From Pseudomonadota bacterium (GTDB lineage: Bacteria; Myxococcota; Myxococcia; Myxococcales; Myxococcaceae): a stretch of DNA of 64,000 nt. Positions 17,098 to 25,445 of this stretch are shown here, piece after piece. The stretch covers positions 124,001 through 188,000 of the forward strand of contig JAFAFL010000137.1 of the NCBI GenBank assembly GCA_023423535.1, in the 5' to 3' direction. A program made the position numbers and the translations under genes. The stretch's first letter is position 1; the number at the start of each line of letters is the position of its first letter. The notes beneath the pieces are model-generated. The model was not told where the DNA came from. It searched no databases and worked only from the letters and a program-made list of their open reading frames with translations.

Positions 17098-17700
17098 TCA
17101 GAACTCGTAACCGACGCCCATGAGCAGGACCATGTCCACGCCGTCGAAGCCGAACGCGCGCGCGTGGATTCCCACCAGCTCCGCGGTGACGACGAGCCCT
17201 TCAGCCTTGCGGCGCGGCGTGATCTCCACGCCCACCACCGTGCGGATGAGTAGCGATCCCTCCGTATCCACCACGTCGCCGAAGAAGCGGAGCGATCTCC
17301 GCTGCGTGACGATCGCCGCGCCCATGCCGAACTCCGCGTACGGCCGCACGAGCTCGCTCAGCTGCAGCGCGCCCTTCACGCTGGGCGCGATCTCGTAGAG
17401 CGTCACCGCGTGGACCCGATCGCGCGACTCCCTGCGCTCGCCCACGCCGACCGCGAGCGGCAGCGAGAGCCCGAGCTTCACGCGGTCGTTACCCCCGAGC
17501 CAGAGCCAGCCGCGCGGACCGACGCGGAAGACGTTCGGCTCGTCGCGGTCGAGCGGGAACCCACCGCCAAAGAAGAGGCCGATGCCGCCGGTCTCCGCGC
17601 GCGATCTGGCCGAAGGCCCGGACTTGCGCTGTTGCGCGGAGGCCTCGGCGCAGAACAACACGGCCAGGCACAGCACCACCCACAGGCTCGACGTGCGCAT
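17098..17700 (-). CDS. Predicted secreted or outer-membrane beta-barrel protein
   Basis: A 200-residue product starting at an ATG with GGAGGT 4-5 nt upstream. A signal peptide (SSLWVVLCLAVLFCAEASAQ) is cleaved after AQ. The mature part alternates hydrophobic and polar residues with aromatic strand ends (GIGLFFGGGFPL, PYAEFGMGAAIV, VDMVLLMGVGYEF) and ends in Phe, as small outer-membrane barrels do. No family recognised. Confidence 0.75.
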   Translation of the reverse strand: MRTSSLWVVLCLAVLFCAEASAQQRKSGPSARSRAETGGIGLFFGGGFPLDRDEPNVFRVGPRGWLWLGGNDRVKLGLSLPLAVGVGERRESRDRVHAVTLYEIAPSVKGALQLSELVRPYAEFGMGAAIVTQRRSLRFFGDVVDTEGSLLIRTVVGVEITPRRKAEGLVVTAELVGIHARAFGFDGVDMVLLMGVGYEF

Positions 17701-17829
17701 GCAACCTCCGGTCGAAGGACCCTTCAGAGGCCGCGCTTCTACCAGCGCTGCGTACACGCGAAAGCGGTGACTGCGCGTGGTGAGAGGACCCACACGCAGC
17801 ATCACCACTGGGCTCGAACGAATGCAGCG

Positions 17830-18264
17830 CTACGGCACCGCGGGAGGAGGCGGCGGAGGCGGGAAGGGCACCGGGCCGCCGTGAGCGCCCTCGGGCTGCA
17901 GGTGCATCACGTCGCCGGAGAGCACGACCTTCGTCTGGCAGTAGAAGCCGAGGTAGCTCACCGTCGTCCGGTCCTCGCGCATGTTCACGAGGACTTCATT
18001 CTCCTGCAGCCGCGCGTTCGCGTGGAGCTCGCGCATCGCGTTGGCGTAGAGGCTGTCGCCGAGCGGGATGATGCACAGCGCCGAACCCACCGTCGCGAAC
18101 CCCTGCGCGGTGCGCACGAAGCGCAGTCCCTGCAGGCGGATCTGGTAGTCGAAACGGTTCACCGTCTGCGAGTCGCGAAGCATGCCGCCGCTGAGCCCAC
18201 AGCCGGTGCTTCCGGTCAGTGCGATCACGGCAACGAGCGCACCCAAAGTTGAACGCATCTTCAT
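17830..18264 (-). CDS. Lipoprotein of unknown function
   Basis: A 144-residue product with ATG at 18264 and GGAGGG 7 nt upstream. The signal MKMRSTLGALVAVIALTGSTGC gives a lipobox ending in Cys. The mature domain (LYANAMRELHANARLQENEV, DVMHLQPEG) resembles small lipoproteins of the DUF6567 kind, but that is only a weak impression. The C-terminus is a Pro-rich tail with eight Pro in a row. Confidence 0.75.
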   Translation of the reverse strand: MKMRSTLGALVAVIALTGSTGCGLSGGMLRDSQTVNRFDYQIRLQGLRFVRTAQGFATVGSALCIIPLGDSLYANAMRELHANARLQENEVLVNMREDRTTVSYLGFYCQTKVVLSGDVMHLQPEGAHGGPVPFPPPPPPPAVP

Positions 18265-18309
18265 GTTTCCACCCTCCCTCCGCGTCACTCTAGTGGCCGT
18301 GGCGTGAAC

Positions 18310-19896
18310 TCACACCGGCGAAATCTCGCGGCGGCGGAAGGGGCGCTCGACCCTCTTGTTCCACGACCGCTTCAGCGCGCGGTAGAGCACCCGCCGCGTG
18401 TCGCGCGGATCGATCACGTCGTCCACCATGCCCATCGCCGCGGCGCGGTAGATGCTGATGTGCGAGCGCAGTCCCGCGGCGAGCTCCTCCTTCATCGCCT
18501 TCGCCTGCTCCGGCGTCTCCGCGGCCTGCAGCATCTTGCGCGCGGCGATGCTGACCATCCCCTCCGGTCCCATCACGCCTATCTCCGCGCCCGGCCATGC
18601 GACCAGCAGGTCCGGCTCGTACGCGCGCCCGTTCATCACGTAGTAGCCCGCGCCGTAACCCTTGCGAACGACCACGGTGAGCTTCGGCACCGTCGCAGTC
18701 GAGACCGCGTAGAGCATCTTCGCGCCGTGGCGGATGATCCCCTGCTGCTCGACCTTCGTGCCCACCATGAAGCCCGGCACGTCCTGCAGGAACACCAGCG
18801 GGATCGAGTACGCGTCGCAGAGGTTGACGAAGCGCGCCGCCTTGTCCGCCGCGTTCACGTCGAGCACGCCGCCGTAGAACATCGGGTTGTTCGCGACGAT
18901 CCCCACCGGATACCCGCCGATGCGCGCGAAGCCCGTCACCAGATTCCTTGCCCACTTCGCCTTCATCGCGAAGAAGCGCCCGTCATCGACGATCGCCGTG
19001 ATGACCTTGTGCATGTCGAACGCCTGCCGCGGATTGGCAGGCACCACGTCGAGCAGCCGGTCTTCGCGCCGATCCACCGGGTCGGACGACGTCGTGCGGA
19101 TCGGCGGCTTCTCCTCGCAGTTCGAAGGAAAGAACCCGAGGTACTCGCGGATCGCGGAGATGCACGCCGCATCGTCCGCGTACTCCGCATCGGCCACGCC
19201 GCTCACCTCGTTGTGTACGCGCGAGCCACCGAGCTCCTCCTCGCTGACCTTCTCGCCCACCACCGACTCGACGAGGTACGGCCCGCCGATCGCGATCGAG
19301 GACGTGCCCTTCACCATCGGCAGGAAGTCCGCCAGCGCGGGGATGTACGCGGTGCCGGCAGCGCCCGGTCCCACCATTGCCGCCACGAGCGGCACTACAC
19401 CGCTCATCGTCACCTGCTCGCGGAAGAGGTAGCCGGTGTCCGCGAACGAGGCGATGCGCCGAGGATCGATCCCCGCCGACGCGTCGAGCCTCGCGCCCGC
19501 GCTGTCCACCAGCCACACCATCGGGATGCGGCTTCTCAGCGCGAGCTCGCGCAGCCTCGTCACCTTGCGCTCGCCGACCTCGCCGATGGAGCCGCCGAAG
19601 ACGGTGAAGTCGTACGCCGCCACCGCGACCGTGCGCCCGTCGATCTCGCCGGTGCCGGTGATCACCCCGTCCGCGGGCGTGGGCTTCCCCGGCTCCTCCT
19701 CCTCCGGAAGATCCCCGTTGGACGCGGCGAGCAGCCCGAGCTCCTCGAAAGTTCCGGGATCGAAGAGCAGCGCCAGTCGCTCGCGCGCGGTGAGCTTGCC
19801 CTTCGCCTTCTGCCGCTCGATGCGCTCCGGCCCGCCCATCTCCAGCTTCTGGGCGCGACGGCGGAGCAGCTCCTCCACCCGTTCCCGCATGTGCAT
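18310..19896 (-). CDS. Acyl-CoA carboxylase carboxyltransferase subunit (PccB-like)
   Basis: Carboxyltransferase of the biotin-dependent acyl-CoA carboxylase family (propionyl-, methylcrotonyl- or acetyl-CoA), 528 residues. Hallmarks are RIERQKAKGKLTARERLALL near the N-terminus, SGARLDASAG, the oxyanion-hole Gly pairs (VAAMVGPGAAGTAYIPALAD) and GYGAGYYVMNGRAYEPDLLV in the C-terminal half. There is no biotin carboxylase or biotin carrier gene nearby, so the partner is elsewhere. The start is ATG 19896 or the ATG two codons later; there is no good ribosome site, consistent with a leaderless transcript from the -10-like TAGTAC at 19908-19913. Substrate is not determinable. Confidence 0.9.
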   Translation of the reverse strand: MHMRERVEELLRRRAQKLEMGGPERIERQKAKGKLTARERLALLFDPGTFEELGLLAASNGDLPEEEEPGKPTPADGVITGTGEIDGRTVAVAAYDFTVFGGSIGEVGERKVTRLRELALRSRIPMVWLVDSAGARLDASAGIDPRRIASFADTGYLFREQVTMSGVVPLVAAMVGPGAAGTAYIPALADFLPMVKGTSSIAIGGPYLVESVVGEKVSEEELGGSRVHNEVSGVADAEYADDAACISAIREYLGFFPSNCEEKPPIRTTSSDPVDRREDRLLDVVPANPRQAFDMHKVITAIVDDGRFFAMKAKWARNLVTGFARIGGYPVGIVANNPMFYGGVLDVNAADKAARFVNLCDAYSIPLVFLQDVPGFMVGTKVEQQGIIRHGAKMLYAVSTATVPKLTVVVRKGYGAGYYVMNGRAYEPDLLVAWPGAEIGVMGPEGMVSIAARKMLQAAETPEQAKAMKEELAAGLRSHISIYRAAAMGMVDDVIDPRDTRRVLYRALKRSWNKRVERPFRRREISPV

Positions 19897-19907
19897 GGCG
19901 CGGCAAC

Positions 19908-19914
19908 GTACTAC
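19908..19914. promoter_or_regulatory. Overlapping divergent -10-like elements
   Basis: GTACTAC reads as TAGTAC on the minus strand (11 nt before the carboxyltransferase ATG) and as TACTAC on the plus strand (10 nt before the lipoprotein GTG at 19925). Only 28 bp separate the two genes, so their promoters must overlap. No convincing -35 was found for either direction. Confidence 0.35.
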
Positions 19915-19924
19915 CTTTCCGAGC

Positions 19925-20995
19925 GTGTCCCGCCGCGTTCCGCCGACTGCGCTGCTCATCGCCAGCGTGCTGCTGGGCGCCTGCAGCCCTCCACCGGAAC
20001 GCGAGCTCCCCGAAACCGGCACCGTGCGCGGCGCGCTCCAGCTCACCGAAGGTTCGCGCGGCTCGGCGTGGCTCTTCCTCTATCCGCCCGGCACCGGCTA
20101 TCCGCTCACGCAGGCGTTCCCCGAGGAGGTCACCGCGGTGAGCGACGTGGGCCTGCGCGATCGCGACGCGCGCTTCCTCTTCGCGAACGTGCCGCCGAAC
20201 GCGTATCGCCTGTGGGGCTTCCTCGATACGAACCGAAACTTCGAGCCGGACATCGACGTGCTCGGCGGACCCGGCGCGGGCGACCGTGTGGCAGCCGGCG
20301 TGGAGCTGAGCGTCGAGCGCGGCAGCGAGCTCGAGACCGTGCTCCCGATCACCGAGCACGTCCGGCACGAGCCACCCGCGTTCACCGTGCTCACCGATGA
20401 GCCATCCGAGCCGGCGCTGGTCATCGAATTCTCCGCCGCGATCACCGGCCTCGAGCGGCTCGAGCTCCGCGCCGACGCGCTGGGGATCCTCGACCCGCGC
20501 CGCACCGGCTTCGTCGTCAGCCTCCCAGACGCGACAGGCGGCCCCGACGAAACCGGCGGCTCGAACACGCCGCCGCCGCAGACACCGACCGCCGTGGACA
20601 CCCAGCTCTATCCGCAGCTCTACCTGCGCTTCCTCCGCAAGCCGGGGCAGGTGGTGCCGCTCGACTCCGAAGGAAATCCCGCCGAGGTGATCATCCCGCT
20701 GCTCTTCGATCCCGGCCCGTACCTCGCGCTGCTCGCCGAGGATCGCGAAGCGGAGATCGTCACCGACCGGTTGACCGCGTTCCTCCTTCCGCAGGCGCAG
20801 GCCATCACGCACGAGCGCGCGCGGGGCAGGGTGGTGACCGCGCTCGACGCGATCCCCGTCGGCGACTACGAGCTGTGGGTGGTGAGCGAGTCCGGCCAGT
20901 TCTGGCGCATGCCCAACGGCCTCGCGTCGGAGAAGTCGGAGCACCTCGGCGGCCCGTTCCCGTCACAGGCCACGCGGTTCCGCGTCACGCGCTGA
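19925..20995 (+). CDS. Lipoprotein of unknown function
   Basis: A 356-residue product from GTG. The signal (PPTALLIASVLLGAC) has a lipobox LGAC. The first mature domain (GTVRGALQLTEGSRGSAWLF, DARFLFANVPPNAYRLWGF, DTNRNFEPDIDVL) resembles a carboxypeptidase-regulatory-like or 'surface beta-sandwich' fold with an Asp-rich DTNRNFEPD calcium-like loop. The rest (about 200-350) is a second beta-rich domain. No enzymatic motif seen. Confidence 0.75.
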   Translation: MSRRVPPTALLIASVLLGACSPPPERELPETGTVRGALQLTEGSRGSAWLFLYPPGTGYPLTQAFPEEVTAVSDVGLRDRDARFLFANVPPNAYRLWGFLDTNRNFEPDIDVLGGPGAGDRVAAGVELSVERGSELETVLPITEHVRHEPPAFTVLTDEPSEPALVIEFSAAITGLERLELRADALGILDPRRTGFVVSLPDATGGPDETGGSNTPPPQTPTAVDTQLYPQLYLRFLRKPGQVVPLDSEGNPAEVIIPLLFDPGPYLALLAEDREAEIVTDRLTAFLLPQAQAITHERARGRVVTALDAIPVGDYELWVVSESGQFWRMPNGLASEKSEHLGGPFPSQATRFRVTR

Positions 20996-21029
20996 CAAGG
21001 CACGAATGCCGCGTATAGCGTCCGCGCCC

Positions 21030-21461
21030 ATGCCCGCGCAGACGAAGCCGACGAAGCCGACGAAGCCCGCGAAAGCGAACAAGGCCGCCACCGTGGACGG
21101 CTTCCTCTCCGCGCTCGACGATCCGCGCAAGCCGTTGATGGAGGCGCTGCGGCGGCTGATCCTCTGCGTCGATCCCTCGATCTCCGAGGGCATCAAGTGG
21201 AACGCCCCGAGCTTCAAGACGACGGACGACTTCGCCACCTTCAACCTGCGCGGGAAGAAGGGGCTCCTCCTCATTCTCCACACGGGCGCGAAGACGAAGG
21301 AGTCGGCGAAGAGGGGAATGGACATCCCCGATCCGGACGGACTGTTGGAGTGGCCGTCGAAGGATCGCGCGATCGTCACGTTCACCGACGAAGCGGATCT
21401 CTCCGCGAAGGCGTCCGCGCTGACGGCGATCCTGCGCGCCTGGCTGAAGTACCTCGGATGA
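21030..21461 (+). CDS. DUF1801 (YdhG-like) domain protein
   Basis: A 143-residue product. After a Lys/Thr/Pro-rich N-terminus (KPTKPTKPAKANKA) comes the DUF1801 domain: TVDGFLSALDDPRKPLMEAL, then SISEGIKWNAPSFKT and FNLRGKKGLLLILHTGAK. The fold is shared with frataxin-like YdhG/YjhX proteins of unknown role. A TATAGC hexamer at 21014-21019 is 10 nt before the ATG. An ATG eight codons earlier (21006) is possible but lies before this hexamer. Confidence 0.8.
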   Translation: MPAQTKPTKPTKPAKANKAATVDGFLSALDDPRKPLMEALRRLILCVDPSISEGIKWNAPSFKTTDDFATFNLRGKKGLLLILHTGAKTKESAKRGMDIPDPDGLLEWPSKDRAIVTFTDEADLSAKASALTAILRAWLKYLG

Positions 21462-21507
21462 AGCGACAGGCGCGACACACAGCTGCGCAGCGCGCCCGTC
21501 CCGGTTA

Positions 21508-21522
21508 ATAGGCGCGGCCTAT
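21508..21522. promoter_or_regulatory. Perfect inverted repeat upstream of the SDR gene
   Basis: ATAGGC (21508-21513), a 3-nt centre and GCCTAT (21517-21522) form a perfect palindrome just before the AGGAGG ribosome site of the SDR-like gene. It overlaps a -10-like TTAATA (21505-21510), so it could be an operator. Confidence 0.4.
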
Positions 21523-21544
21523 CGCCCCCACAGGAGGACTCACC

Positions 21545-22243
21545 ATGAGCGACAACGGCAACAAGGTCATCATCGTCTTCGGTCACGGCCCCGGCATCTC
21601 GGACGCGGTCGCGCGCAGGTTCGGGCGCGAGGGCTTCCGGGTGGCGCTGGTCGCGCGCAACGCCGAGCGCCTCGAGCGCGCCGCGGCGGAGCTGGGCAAG
21701 GACGGCATCACCGCGAAGGCGTTCCCCTGCGACGTCGCGAACGCGGAGGCGGTGACCGCGCTGGTGAAGGACGTGCGCCAGGCGCTCGGGCCCGTGGGCG
21801 TCCTGCACTGGAACGCCTACGTCGGCAGCGCGGGCGACCTGACGACCTGCACCATTGAAGATGCCCGGCGCGCGGTGGACGTCTCGACCTTCGGAATGAT
21901 CGCCGCCGTGCAGGCGGCCCTTCCGGATCTCAAGGCCGCCCGCGGCGCCGTGCTGGTGACCGGCGGCGGCTTTGCCTTCTTCGATCCGAAGGTGGACGCG
22001 GCGGCCACGAGCCTCGGGGCCATGGGGCTGGCGGTGGCCAAGGCGGCGCAGAAGAAGGCGACCGGACTTCTGCACCAGCGCCTCAAGGCGGACGGCATCT
22101 TCGTCGGCGAGGTGGTGGTGATGGGAATGGTGAAGGGCACCGCGTTCGACCACGGCAACGCGGCGCTGGAGGCGAAGGACATCGCGCAGCGCTTCTGGAC
22201 CCTGCACCAGGCGCGCGACGCGGCGTCCGTCCACTTTCCCTGA
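21545..22243 (+). CDS. Short-chain dehydrogenase/reductase-like protein lacking catalytic Tyr
   Basis: A 232-residue Rossmann-fold protein with a strong AGGAGG site 7 nt before the ATG. The glycine-rich nucleotide motif is present as GHGPGISDAVARRFG (about 13-27), the Arg after strand 2 (LVARNAERLERAA) suggests NADP, and CDVANAEAV is in place. However the catalytic YxxxK is replaced: the segment before AAQKK reads LGAMGLAVAKAA, with Leu where Tyr is expected, and the catalytic Ser strand reads VTGGGFAF. It belongs to the SDR family by fold, but classical SDR chemistry looks lost. Confidence 0.85.
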   Translation: MSDNGNKVIIVFGHGPGISDAVARRFGREGFRVALVARNAERLERAAAELGKDGITAKAFPCDVANAEAVTALVKDVRQALGPVGVLHWNAYVGSAGDLTTCTIEDARRAVDVSTFGMIAAVQAALPDLKAARGAVLVTGGGFAFFDPKVDAAATSLGAMGLAVAKAAQKKATGLLHQRLKADGIFVGEVVVMGMVKGTAFDHGNAALEAKDIAQRFWTLHQARDAASVHFP

Positions 22244-22244
22244 A

Positions 22245-22270
22245 AGCGCGCAGGAGGGATCCCGCGCGCT
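22245..22270 (+). terminator. Hairpin after the SDR gene
   Basis: AGCGCGC (22245-22251) and GCGCGCT (22264-22270) form a perfect 7-bp stem around a 12-nt loop, starting 2 nt after the SDR stop. There is no U-run, so it may be a weak or Rho-assisted terminator. Confidence 0.45.
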
Positions 22271-22278
22271 GACGACGA

Positions 22279-25200
22279 GTGGCTGACGTCCGGTCCCTGG
22301 AGAGCTGTTCGGCGCTCGCGGGGCAGGGGGGCCGGACCTATTGTGTGTGCGCCCTGTCCTCCGCCCGCGCCACCTCCCGGTCGTCCAAACCGCCTGACAC
22401 GTCCGGGCCGGGCACCGGCGCGCGCCGCACGTGGGCGCCGTTGGCGGTGCTGCTCATCTCGCTGGCGGTGACCGCCGCCTCGACGCTGCTGCTCGCGCGG
22501 ACGCTGGACGCGCGGGTCCGCACGCAGTTCGAGATCGCCACCCGCGAGGCGGAGGAGCGCATCGAGGTTCGGGTGCGCACCTACGAGAACATGCTGCGCG
22601 GCGGCGCGGCGCTCTTCGCGGCGAACGGCAATCGGGTGGATCGCGAGAATTTCCGTGCCTTTGCCCAGCGGTTCCAGGTCCGGGACCGCTATCCCGGCAT
22701 CCAGGGCTTCGGCTTCGCGGAGCGGGTCTCCCCGGACGAAGTGAACGCGATCGAGCAGCGCGTGCACGCGGAGGGCTTCCGCAACTACGAGGTCCACCCG
22801 CACAACGGCCAGCCGGACGCGTTCCCCATCGTGTTTCTCGAGCCGCTCGACGAGCGCAACCGCGCGGCGCTCGGCTACGACATGTTCAGCGAGCCGGTTC
22901 GCCGCGCCGCCATGGACCGCGCCTGGCGCACCGGTCTGCCCGCGCTCTCCGGCCGCGTGACGCTGCGTCAGGAGATCGAGCCCGAAAAGCAGGCCGGCTT
23001 CCTCCTCTACGTGCCGGTCTTCCGCAGGGGCGACATCCCCGACACGGAAGCGGAGCGGCGTCGCGAGCTCATCGGCTTCGTGTACGCGCCGTTCCGCGCG
23101 GACGACTTCTTCCTCGGCATCTTCGGCGAGGACGTCGTCCCGCGCGTGGGCTTCCGCGCCTGGGATGGAGACGCGCCCCGCCCGGACGGACTCCTCCACG
23201 ACACCGCGGTGCGCGGGGCGGAGGCGCACGACTCACAGCTCACGCGCACGGTCCGCGCCGATGTCTCGGGACACGTGTGGACGCTCCAGTTCGGCTCGCT
23301 GCCGGCGCTGGAGCAGTCCTCTCCTCGCGCGCTGGTGCCGGCGCTCGCGCTCGGCGGCGCGATGCTGAGCCTCCTGCTCTTCGCCCTCACCCAGACGCAG
23401 GCGAGCGCACGCCGCGCGGCGGAGCGGAGCGCGGAAGACGCCCGGCGCAGCCGCGACGAGCTCGAGGCCGAGCGCGGCCGCCTCAACGCTCTGTTCATGG
23501 CAGCGCCCGCGGCGATCGCGCTCACCCGGGGACCGGAGCACGTCTGGGTCCTCTCCAACGCGCAGAACACCATCGCGCTCGGGGGCGTGGACGTCGTCGG
23601 CAAGCGGGTGCGGGACGTCTTCCCGGCGCCCGATCGGGACCGGATCCTCGGCCTGCTCGATCGCGTCTACCAGACGGGCCAGCCCTTCATCGCGCACGAG
23701 GCGTCGGTGCACCTGCAGCGGCCGGACGGCTCCCCCGAAGAGCACTTCATCAACTTCGTGTACCAGCCCACCCGGGATGCGCGCGGCGACATCGACGGCG
23801 TGGCGCTCTTCTCGTTCGACGTCACCGCGCAGGTGCAGTCGCGCCAGCGGGTGGAGGCGCTGGCCGACGAGCTTCGCCGCAACCGCGCCCAGCTGGAGGC
23901 GGTCTTCCAGTCGATGCAGGACGGGGTGATGGTCTTCGACGGCGAGGGCGACGTCATCTTCGTCAACGACGCGGAGGCGCACATCCTCGGCTTCGAGAGC
24001 CCGGAGGACATGCGCCGGAACTTCCGCTGGTTCGCGGAGAACTTCGAGCTCTGCACGGACGCCGGCAGCCCCGTGCCCCCGGACGAGTGGCCGGTCTCGC
24101 GGATCCTGCGCGGCGAGACGGTGGACGAGATCGAGTACCGCGCCCGCCGCGCCGACACCGGCGCCGAATGGCACTTCGCCTTCAGCGGCGCCCCGGTCCG
24201 CGACGAGAGCGGCAAGCAGGTCCTCGCGGTGATCATCACGCGGGACGTCACCGCGCGGGTGAGGGCGGAGACCGCGCTGCGCGAGAGCGAGCAGCAGTTC
24301 CGCACCCTCGCGGACGCCATCGCCCAGCTCGCGTTCAAGGCGGAGGCGGACGGGCGGCCCACCTGGTTCAACCGGCGCTGGTACGAGTACACCGGCCTCG
24401 GACAGATGGACCGCGCCCAGGCCGAAGCGCACGGCTGGCTCACCCTCGTCGAGCCCTCGGAGCGCGAGCGCGTGGAGGAGAGCTGGCGGCGCGCGATCGT
24501 CTCCGGCGAGCCGTGGGAGGAGACCTTTCCCTTACGCCGGCGCGACGGCGAATACCGCTGGCACCTCACCCGGGCGATGCCGGTGCGCGGCGCGAGCGGA
24601 CGCATCGTCCGCTGGTTCGGCACCCACACCGACGTGGAGGACGAACGCCGCTACGCCGCCGCCCTGCGCGAGGCCCTGCACGTCCGGGACATCTTCCTCT
24701 CCGTTGCCAGCCACGAGCTGAAGACGCCGCTCACGCCCCTGGCGCTTCGGCTCGCGGCGCTGAAGCGGGACGCGGGCGGCGCGGGCGAGGGCCAGCGGCC
24801 GCGGGTGAAGCTCCTGCACAACCTCGAGATTGCCGAGCAGCAGGTGCGCAAGCTCGCGGCGCTGGTGGACGGCCTGCTCGACGTGTCGCGCCTCTCGGAG
24901 GGCCGGCTGTCGCTGGTGCTGGAGGAGGTGGACCTCGCCCGCATCGTCCGCGAGACCGCGCAGGCGATGGCGCCGCAGGCGGAGCGCGCAGGCTCGGTGC
25001 TCGACGTCCACGCGACGGGCGCCGCCATTGGCCGTTTCGACCGGGTGCGGCTGGGGCAGGTGGTGACGAACCTGCTCTCGAACGCGATCAAGTTCGGCGC
25101 CGGCCGCCCGATCGAGCTCCGGCTCACGGCGACGGCGGAGCGCGCGCGCCTGATGGTGCGGGACAGCGGGATCGGCATCCCCGAAGACTTCCACGAGCGC

Positions 25201-25428
25201 ATCTTCGGCCGCTTCGAGCGCGGCGTCTCCGAACGCAACTACGGCGGACTGGGGCTGGGCCTCTACGTCACGCGACAGATCGTCGAGGCGATGGGCGGGA
25301 CGATCTCGGTGGAGAGCACGCCGGGGCAGGGCGCGACCTTCACCGTGGACCTCCCGCGCGCAGGACCTCCGGAGCAGGCCTCGGACGAGCCCCCGGAGGC
25401 CACGCCGAAACCGCCGCAGCACAGCTGA
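22279..25428 (+). CDS. Membrane sensor histidine kinase with CHASE and three PAS domains
   Basis: A large orphan histidine kinase, 1049 residues if the GTG at 22279 is used; a GTG at 22345 or another start ahead of the first membrane segment is possible, because no good ribosome site is visible. TM1 about 52-75, an extracellular CHASE domain about 90-310 (YPGIQGFGFAERV, GYDMFSEPVRRAAMDRA), TM2 about 357-378, then three PAS/PAC modules to about 790. The HisKA box FLSVASHELKTPL carries the phosphorylated His, and the ATPase domain has NLLSNAIKFGAG, DSGIGIPEDF and GGLGLGLYV. No receiver or regulator gene is adjacent. CHASE domains sense small extracellular ligands. Confidence 0.92.
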   Translation: MADVRSLESCSALAGQGGRTYCVCALSSARATSRSSKPPDTSGPGTGARRTWAPLAVLLISLAVTAASTLLLARTLDARVRTQFEIATREAEERIEVRVRTYENMLRGGAALFAANGNRVDRENFRAFAQRFQVRDRYPGIQGFGFAERVSPDEVNAIEQRVHAEGFRNYEVHPHNGQPDAFPIVFLEPLDERNRAALGYDMFSEPVRRAAMDRAWRTGLPALSGRVTLRQEIEPEKQAGFLLYVPVFRRGDIPDTEAERRRELIGFVYAPFRADDFFLGIFGEDVVPRVGFRAWDGDAPRPDGLLHDTAVRGAEAHDSQLTRTVRADVSGHVWTLQFGSLPALEQSSPRALVPALALGGAMLSLLLFALTQTQASARRAAERSAEDARRSRDELEAERGRLNALFMAAPAAIALTRGPEHVWVLSNAQNTIALGGVDVVGKRVRDVFPAPDRDRILGLLDRVYQTGQPFIAHEASVHLQRPDGSPEEHFINFVYQPTRDARGDIDGVALFSFDVTAQVQSRQRVEALADELRRNRAQLEAVFQSMQDGVMVFDGEGDVIFVNDAEAHILGFESPEDMRRNFRWFAENFELCTDAGSPVPPDEWPVSRILRGETVDEIEYRARRADTGAEWHFAFSGAPVRDESGKQVLAVIITRDVTARVRAETALRESEQQFRTLADAIAQLAFKAEADGRPTWFNRRWYEYTGLGQMDRAQAEAHGWLTLVEPSERERVEESWRRAIVSGEPWEETFPLRRRDGEYRWHLTRAMPVRGASGRIVRWFGTHTDVEDERRYAAALREALHVRDIFLSVASHELKTPLTPLALRLAALKRDAGGAGEGQRPRVKLLHNLEIAEQQVRKLAALVDGLLDVSRLSEGRLSLVLEEVDLARIVRETAQAMAPQAERAGSVLDVHATGAAIGRFDRVRLGQVVTNLLSNAIKFGAGRPIELRLTATAERARLMVRDSGIGIPEDFHERIFGRFERGVSERNYGGLGLGLYVTRQIVEAMGGTISVESTPGQGATFTVDLPRAGPPEQASDEPPEATPKPPQHS

Positions 25429-25445
25429 ACCGGACGCCGCGCCCT

